In this document: positions 58,166 through 64,000 of the stretch, one piece after another
How the letters are laid out: every line of letters begins with the position of its first letter
How positions within the stretch are numbered: the first letter of the stretch is position 1
Assembly: GCA_943737045.1 (NCBI GenBank)
Contig: CALSFV010000204.1
Coordinates: 1,839,501 to 1,903,500, forward strand
Origin: Parapristionchus giblindavisi
Taxonomy: Eukaryota > Nematoda > Chromadorea > Rhabditida > Diplogasteridae
Reading direction: 5' to 3'
DNA length: 64,000 bases
Position numbers and translations under genes: made by a program
The notes under the pieces: model-generated
What the model saw: the letters and a program-made list of their open reading frames with translations, nothing else
Databases searched by the model: none
Told to the model about the DNA's origin: nothing

Positions 58166-58356
58166 TGAAAATCTGTAATACGAGAATTTCAGGTTGCTAG
58201 TCTCCAAAATGTGTTTGCTTCAATAACAAATATTTTTGTCATTACTCCATATCGAAGGTTTGATCTGTAAATCGCACATATTTGAATATAACAAGTAGTT
58301 TCAGAACGTTGTATGAATTTGTGGCAGCATGTGCACCAGGTTCATTACAAATTTGA

Positions 58357-59045
58357 ATTATTAAATCAAAAAATATCTTTATACAGCAAAGAAAACGCAT
58401 GGAATTACATCACTCACGTCTTAAAAAACGAGATATTTATATTAATTTATCCCCATAATTATTTCTAAGCTTCATTTTGTTTTGACTTCATTCTTTATTC
58501 GCTCGATAAAGTTTGTTCATAAATAGTTCAAATTTAAGTATCATGTAAAAAATTGAAAATTGAAAAAAAATTGAAAAATTGTAATTTAAGTATCATGTCT
58601 AGTAGACATGTAGAAATTTTTCAATGCTCATGATTCAATATTAGCATTATCGATCAAAAATGCATGTTCAAAACGGCTTAACTTTCTTCATTATCAAGCT
58701 GGATGATCCGCATTTATGATATAATTGTGATCAGAATAACATTCACGTCTTGGTTAACAATAAGTCGGCCCCCCCCCCCCTTCTCCGGTGAAGATATTTT
58801 TTCCATTGGGTTCATTGTAAACTAATGTGTTTTATATCGTACACGACACAACACACAGAAATTACTCCACTGTGTTACATGAACAACATTTGCATCCTGC
58901 GTAGCAGATAAATTTTATATCAGCATGGTAATGACAATACAGGTTGGGTGTATTATCAAATTGATGAAAGACAGGGGAAGAATGGATTAGCATCATAGGT
59001 AATGTACACCTCGAGCGCCGCCTGTCTTGGGGTGAAAGGTTGACT
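58357..59045. other. Convergent intergenic region
   Basis: AT-rich with a C-run (58768-58779). Holds the 3' ends of chemoreceptor copy 1 and of the kinase; nothing else recognised. Confidence 0.55.
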
Positions 59046-62000
59046 TCACTCCTCCTTTGAACCTTCGATGGGTTCTGAAAACAATCATCATCATTCTCTA
59101 CGAATATGAAAGATTGTTCATACTTGGCTTGGCCACATCCTCATCCTCCTGTTGATCCTCTCCGGTCTGCTCGTAGCTCACCTAAAGAGACCGAAAAGAT
59201 AAAGCTGAGGTTGTAATATCAAGATTTCTATCTATTTATTATCCTGGGTTGTTTTCATGATTCGTCAAGAATAAAACAGTCAAGTGATACCTAGACATAA
59301 AACACTAACCTTAACCCTAGACTTCTAAACCCTAGACTTCTAAACACTAGCTCCTAAACCAAGATACACTTAGACCTAGTAACGTAGACCAGAAAAAGAA
59401 TAAATACATTGATAATGATCACTTCCAAACACAAATATATGCAAGTAGATTATAAAATATATTTCTCGGCGTCCATACCTCCTCTTCCTTTTCTTCCTTT
59501 TCATTCTTGATCTTACCAACCCAATCGAGAGCCTCATTCGACGCGTCAACCTTGCTTACTCTCACCATTTCAACGAGTAAATCCTAAAATGGGCGGAGTC
59601 AGGATTAAAGGCACATCCCGCCCTAATTTTGAACTCTCCGCTCTGGCAGTGCTCTCGTGCAATTTTGTCTACGAGAGAATGTTGCCAGAGCGGAGAGTAA
59701 AATTAGCTCAGGGTCACCCCACATACCATGATCCACTGATAATCTGGAATGTCCAGGTAGTTAAGCTCATTGATATACTTGACGATGCGCATGAAGTCCC
59801 TTGGACATTTCTTTGTTGGAGGCTCTGCAAAGATTTTGAACTTGGCACAATGCCAACTGCCAACTTGGCAAAATGCCAACTCACTAGTGCTCATCATTAA
59901 ATCTTCCTTCTTCTTGAGTATCTTATCCCGGTCAGTATCCCTCTTCCACGGTAGGGACGTGAAGTCGAACACGTCGAATACCATGTAGCACCTATAGGGG
60001 AAGAGAAATAAAGCGTAGCCAACGCACATAAGAACTGCGAGGTGTTTAACACTTTTGAGCTATAGTAACACACAAAACGTGTTAAATAATTCAATTCAAA
60101 GGTGTTGTGTGCTGTTTAGTACACGTTTTTCTCTGTGTGTATATTCGGAGGTTCCGTATCATTGTGGGCGTGGCTTAAGTGGGCGTGGCTTATGTGGGCG
60201 TGGCCTAACCATGTCTCCAGGTCATCCTTGGGCGATTGCTCCTCTTTCTTGTGACAAGCGCGAGCTGCGTAGCGTGGGGTTCCACAGAATGGCACCTTCG
60301 GGCGAGGATTACTGTAGATGAACTTGGGATATCGATTGGATTATGAGCGGCGCTAGATACCGTATCTCTCCCGATGGGGTCTTGTATTCTCGGGCGATTC
60401 CGAAATCAAGAACATAGATGCGAGTTTCATCGTCCGGTGAAAGGCCTGCAATAGTCTGTTGACTCCGCCCACATTTAGAAAAAAACTCGTTATTTATACA
60501 TCGGTACATTTGCCTTATTATTACGTGTCTACGTCGTAACTTCCGCCGTAACGACGGAGATGCGGCGTAGGATGTTACGGCGTGGCACTTAAGGAAATGT
60601 AAAGGTGCATTACCGATAGAGAAATTGGCGGGCTTGATGTCGCGATGGAGAAATCCAAGGACGTGCAGGTCCCAAATCGCATGCAGACTCTGCTTGGTGA
60701 TGTTGAACGCTGTTCCCTTGCTGGAAATATTTGGCTGTGTATATTAGCGCAGACTGAGTCACAGCGTTCTCATGACTTTCAAAGCAAGAACGACCGCTCA
60801 ACATACAAACTCTCTCGAATACAATGGTCTCTCCTTTGTCTTGCTTTGGAAGAAAAATGGCTTGGACCAGAATACTGTGGAGTACACGTTAGTTCAAAAT
60901 GCGAAGGAGATGGGAATAGCGGGGCAAAAGAGATGCTGTGTCGATTTTTCACAAACGTTTGGTGTGCGTCTTGGTGTGTTTTCACAGTCGCATTATATCG
61001 TTCATCGAAAAATCATTGGATCATGAATCGCCAGAAGCACTCTGAGCCACTCTGGTGATTCAACGGCGATTCTGGCAGAATGAGGCATTTTGGTGCTTAT
61101 TCTTTCTTTTCATTGTTTTTCTTTTTCTCTAATCTAGTTAGTCCGCGAGAATCATGCCAAAATATTGCGTTTTCACAAACTTAAGCTGAAACATGATTCA
61201 AGGGAAACACAAAACCGAAGGCGAAACCGGGAAATATTCCGATACACTACATCGGAAGTTGAGATCATTGGAACGATTTATTCATTTACGAACCAGCATT
61301 ATTTTATGAAAACGCAATATTTTAGCATGATTCTCGCGGACTAACTAGATTAGAGGAAAAGAAAAACAATGAAAAGAAAGAATAAGCACCAAAATGCTTC
61401 ATTCGGCCATAATCGCCGTTGAATCACCAGAGTGGCTCAGAGTGCTTCTGGCGATTCATGATCCAAGGATTTTTCGATGTACGATAATGAGACGATAGTT
61501 CATTATTCAGAGCGGCGCACCTCAGACGGGTTTGATGACGCGGCGGAGAGTGTGACAGAGAGAATCATTTGATGCCATCTAGCACGCACACCCTCTCTAA
61601 TGCAGCCCACCAAACCCGCAAGGCATACGCCGCGCACTCTTTATATCTCATCTTTTTCCAACTCTTCTTCAAGACTTTTTTTTGGAGTTACACTATACCG
61701 CTGACAAGGGAATCCCCGGAGGCCACACTCACCGATCTTGACCAAATTTTTACTTGTGGTGAACCTCATATAGGGATGAGGTTTAGCGGTGTCGGGAGCT
61801 GCTTATCATTTTTTTGAAATTTTAAAATTCATTTTTAAGATCGACCAAAAAATGGGCGGTGCGCGCAGTGTGCACATAGAGATTACACCACTCATTATCG
61901 CAAGTTCATTTTGACAGTGAAACAGATGTGTCGGTGGTGTTGTGTTAAGTTTCATGATTTGAGGTCGGTAGGTAGTATGTTCAATCCCTTCTGCGTTTTA

Positions 62001-63982
62001 GTCTTTTGCAAGGACTTGTAAATTTCACAAGCAATTTTTTTATCAGCACATTCAAAATTGATTTTTGAAAAAATATTTGAATATTTATTTACATTGTGTA
62101 TAGTAAAATTTATCAAACAATAAAAATAGAATTTTAACAATAGTGACATTCTGCAATAAAATGATTCTAGATCACAAGTTGCACATTTAATGAGTGGGTG
62201 ATTTAAACAGTTAGGAGTTGAACAGCGATGAGAAAGCGAAGACGGGAACAGTGCCTGCACGGGTGAGAGAAATGGAGCAGGGGTAGTAATAGGGGGAACG
62301 ATCGATTCGGCAACGGATCATAAATCGGTTGGGAGATGGCCTGTGGCAACAAAAGTTGCACCATTTTTATCAGTAGGTGTACGGTATTGGACTACCGTAA
62401 CCGTCGGGAATCACGAACTGATTTTTTCAGTCACACTGCGCGCACCGCCCATTTTTTGGTCGATCTTAAAAATGAATTTTAAAATTTCAAAAAATTGATA
62501 AGCAGCTCCCGACACCGCTAAACCTCATCCCTATATGAGGTTCACCACAAGTAAAAATTTTGTCAAGATCGGTGAGTGTGGCCTCCGGGGATTCCCTTGT
62601 GAGTCGCAGTGTTAGCGCCTCCAATCTATTGGCTGATAGGTCCTATCCTGGTCTGAAGGACCAGTGGCCATGGCCTATGATCAAACTGTGTTTGGAGCTC
62701 TCAGTGGAGGATTTAGATCGTGAGTGAGTAGCATATTACCTGAAGTCGGCCATGCACGTATTCTTTCGAACTGATTCAAGAGAAGGACCGACAACCTCCA
62801 TGCACATGAACTGCAAATGCAAATGCAAATGCAAAAAAAAATTAATAATATTTTTAATAATATTCAATATTTTTAAAAAATACTATTTAGAGCCGATTAA
62901 ACGATAGATTTAAAACTCGTCACCACTTCAGAACACCCGAACAGAGCACCAGACAAATCCGAAAAGACGCGAAAAAAATATGCATGAATAAAAGTTCCTT
63001 TTATTCTAGACTTTTATACTGCAGTTTTGGACGGGCCAGGTGTTCTGAAGAAGTAAACTCTGGGTGAAACACCCTCCAACCTTGAAGTCCTCAGTTGTTC
63101 CCTTATCTCTCAATGTGAGAAAGTGCCCTCTCTTTTCCATGGGTGCCAGTGAGCATCTCTCCAATATGTAAGCCTCGATCTAAACGAACAAACTGGGCAC
63201 CTTGCCAAGCTACACACAGAGTAATAAGTGTAATCCACGGAGCATACGACCTGAGAAGTGTTATATTTGACACTTTTCGAGCTTAAAAAATATTAAATAT
63301 AACACTTATCAGGTCTTATACTCCATGGATAACACTTATTTCTCTGATGTGAGTGTACATTCTCCGATCTACCTTCAGACGCGGCATCTTCGACCCGTAG
63401 AACTCCGTCTTCAATGCCAGTTTCTGCAAATCAATCGATACTACAGTAATCCACACATCCGTTCGGAACACCAACCACATGCGATTCCTCATCCTCGACC
63501 TTGTACACATCTCCGAATCCTCCCGAACCGAGCAATTTGACTACCGTATACCTAAAAAGGGGCGGGGCTTCATACATTACGAGTGGTAGCGTCCGCTAAC
63601 TTGTGATTAGGACTGGCGATGACATTGCCGGGCTCTAGCACTCTCCGTGCCTGCTTCTCCTCTTTTGACTGATAATATTGATTGTTTTTATATCAATCAA
63701 TCACTAATTCCACCTTGGTTCTACTTTGCGATTGCTTCGTCGCTTTCTCTTTCGTTTTGCCCTCCGTTTCCTTCTTGGTCTTTACACCTCGCTTCACACT
63801 GACCTGGAAAATGACTCGTTATGACCATATTGCATTCAGCCTTTCATATGCAGAATTTCATTTCACCAACGATACGGCCTGCCATGCATCATTACCCTGC
63901 TGCCAGAATTAGCCGGCATCTTCGAGGTCTTCTTTCTGCGCTTGACGGAGTTGCGAGCGGTGCCGCGTCTTATCGAGCTCAC
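59046..63982 (-). CDS. CK1/TTBK-family serine/threonine kinase (5' end may lie outside)
   Basis: Nematode-type casein kinase 1 / tau-tubulin kinase-like protein. Exons: 63896-63982, 63714-63803, 63581-63668, 63479-63540, 63373-63423, 63081-63179, 62740-62810, 60614-60720, 60361-60445, 60210-60311, 59885-59991, 59727-59824, 59479-59583, 59124-59181, 59046-59074; 412 visible residues, 391 from the first ATG (63919). The first exon is open upstream of that ATG, so more exons may precede it. Order: basic Lys-rich N-terminus, glycine loop GSGGFGDVY, lysine in LALKTE, FMCMEVVGPSL hinge, catalytic HRDIKPANF, DFGIAREY, GTPRYAARACHKKEEQS, DDLETW, then an acidic C-terminal tail (KEEKEEE, EDQQEDED). The catalytic Lys, HRD and DFG residues are present. 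Many relatives of this family in nematodes are germline or sperm kinases; role here unknown. The 2-kb intron 62739-60721 holds two palindromes and a 120-bp MITE. Confidence 0.9.
59603..59720. repeat. Foldback repeat copy (kinase intron)
   Basis: cctaattttgaactctccgc pairs with gcggagagtaaaattagct across ttttgtctacgagagaatgt. Confidence 0.8.
60760..60879 (-). mobile_element. 120-bp MITE, copy 3 (reverse orientation)
   Basis: Reverse complement of the 57684 element with few changes, flanked by GAGT on both sides, about 40 bp upstream of the acceptor of the HRD-encoding kinase exon. Confidence 0.93.
60975..61500. mobile_element. Palindromic element in the kinase intron
   Basis: tcatgaatcgccagaagcac and gcgattcatgatccaagga mirror each other around a centre near 61248; internal attagtccgcgagaatcatg also pairs. 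Non-coding. Confidence 0.8.
61699..62611. mobile_element. Second palindromic element in the kinase intron, split by other DNA
   Basis: Arms 61699-61873 and 62444-62611 (ctgacaagggaatccccgga ... aaaaaatgggcggtgcgcgc and inverse). Between them lies a partial copy (62290-62440) of the palindrome found at 35591-39691 in the AIFM3-like gene. Confidence 0.8.
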
Positions 63983-64000
63983 CTAAACGATAGAGGATCA

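Larger units (their letters stand above)
56499..58356 (+). pseudogene. Nematode seven-transmembrane chemoreceptor, copy 1 (broken by MITE)
   Basis: Ten exons with the same phases as copy 2: 56499-56596, 56688-56795, 57087-57178, 57226-57323, 57373-57517, 57564-57815, 57878-57925, 57968-58075, 58193-58257, 58305-58356. Exon 6 is interrupted at 57684-57803 by a 120-bp MITE plus a 4-bp target duplication, which introduces a TGA after 40 foreign codons; without it exon 6 would be exactly the 128 nt seen in the paralogues. All other exons are open, so the break looks recent. Transcription is divergent from copy 2. Intron 2 carries a foldback insertion (about 56860-57010) and intron 8 atcaatca-type simple repeats. 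Confidence 0.88.

Overview
The window is nuclear DNA of a free-living-type nematode. Genes are broken into many short exons joined by GT...TTTCAG introns, often only 40-60 nt long. Identifiable products include a cuticle collagen, a nematode chemoreceptor cluster and a nematode-style CK1/TTBK kinase. Dispersed intronic motifs such as gatctttgatctttg, gggcggagctt and ctaccgta also recur. I could not fix the genus. All gene models below were spliced by eye and checked for phase consistency from exon to exon.

Layout. 1-4.8 kb: a possible gene end at the left edge, then a 3.3 kb Tc-like palindromic element holding two further nested palindromes. 4.85-6.7 kb (+) and 10.2-14.5 kb (-): two inverted paralogues (A and B) of an unrecognised protein family, separated by a 34-bp minisatellite and another nested palindrome. 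14.5-18.9 kb: repeat-rich, gene-poor. 18.9-20.9 kb (+): a nine-exon cuticle collagen with a TATA box. 22.97-23.43 kb: a TATA box followed by three evenly spaced hairpins, a candidate small-RNA cluster. 23.5-30.8 kb: mostly repeats, including a GC-rich TA-flanked palindromic element and two orphan exon-like segments. 30.8-39.8 kb (+): an AIFM3-type Rieske/FAD oxidoreductase gene. Its last intron holds a palindromic element that was split by a young LTR element encoding only a Gag-like protein. 41-51 kb: three tRNA-Cys(GCA) genes. 42-58.4 kb: three paralogous seven-transmembrane chemoreceptor genes with identical ten-exon structure. The middle one (52.7-55.2 kb, -) looks intact. The left one (42.1-46.0 kb, -) has lost a splice acceptor and carries a mariner, an (AAT)n tract and a large palindrome in its introns. 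The right one (56.5-58.4 kb, +) is broken by a 120-bp MITE inside an exon. 59.0-64.0 kb (-): a CK1/TTBK-like protein kinase that runs to or past the right edge.

The genes do not form a pathway; the unifying theme is repeat activity. At least a dozen palindromic (foldback/TIR) elements lie in introns or between genes, often nested two or three deep, so insertion order can be read directly. Several insertions carry clean target duplications: 4 bp for the LTR element, 4 bp for three copies of a 120-bp MITE, 12 bp for a LINE tail, and TA for mariner and several Tc-like palindromes.
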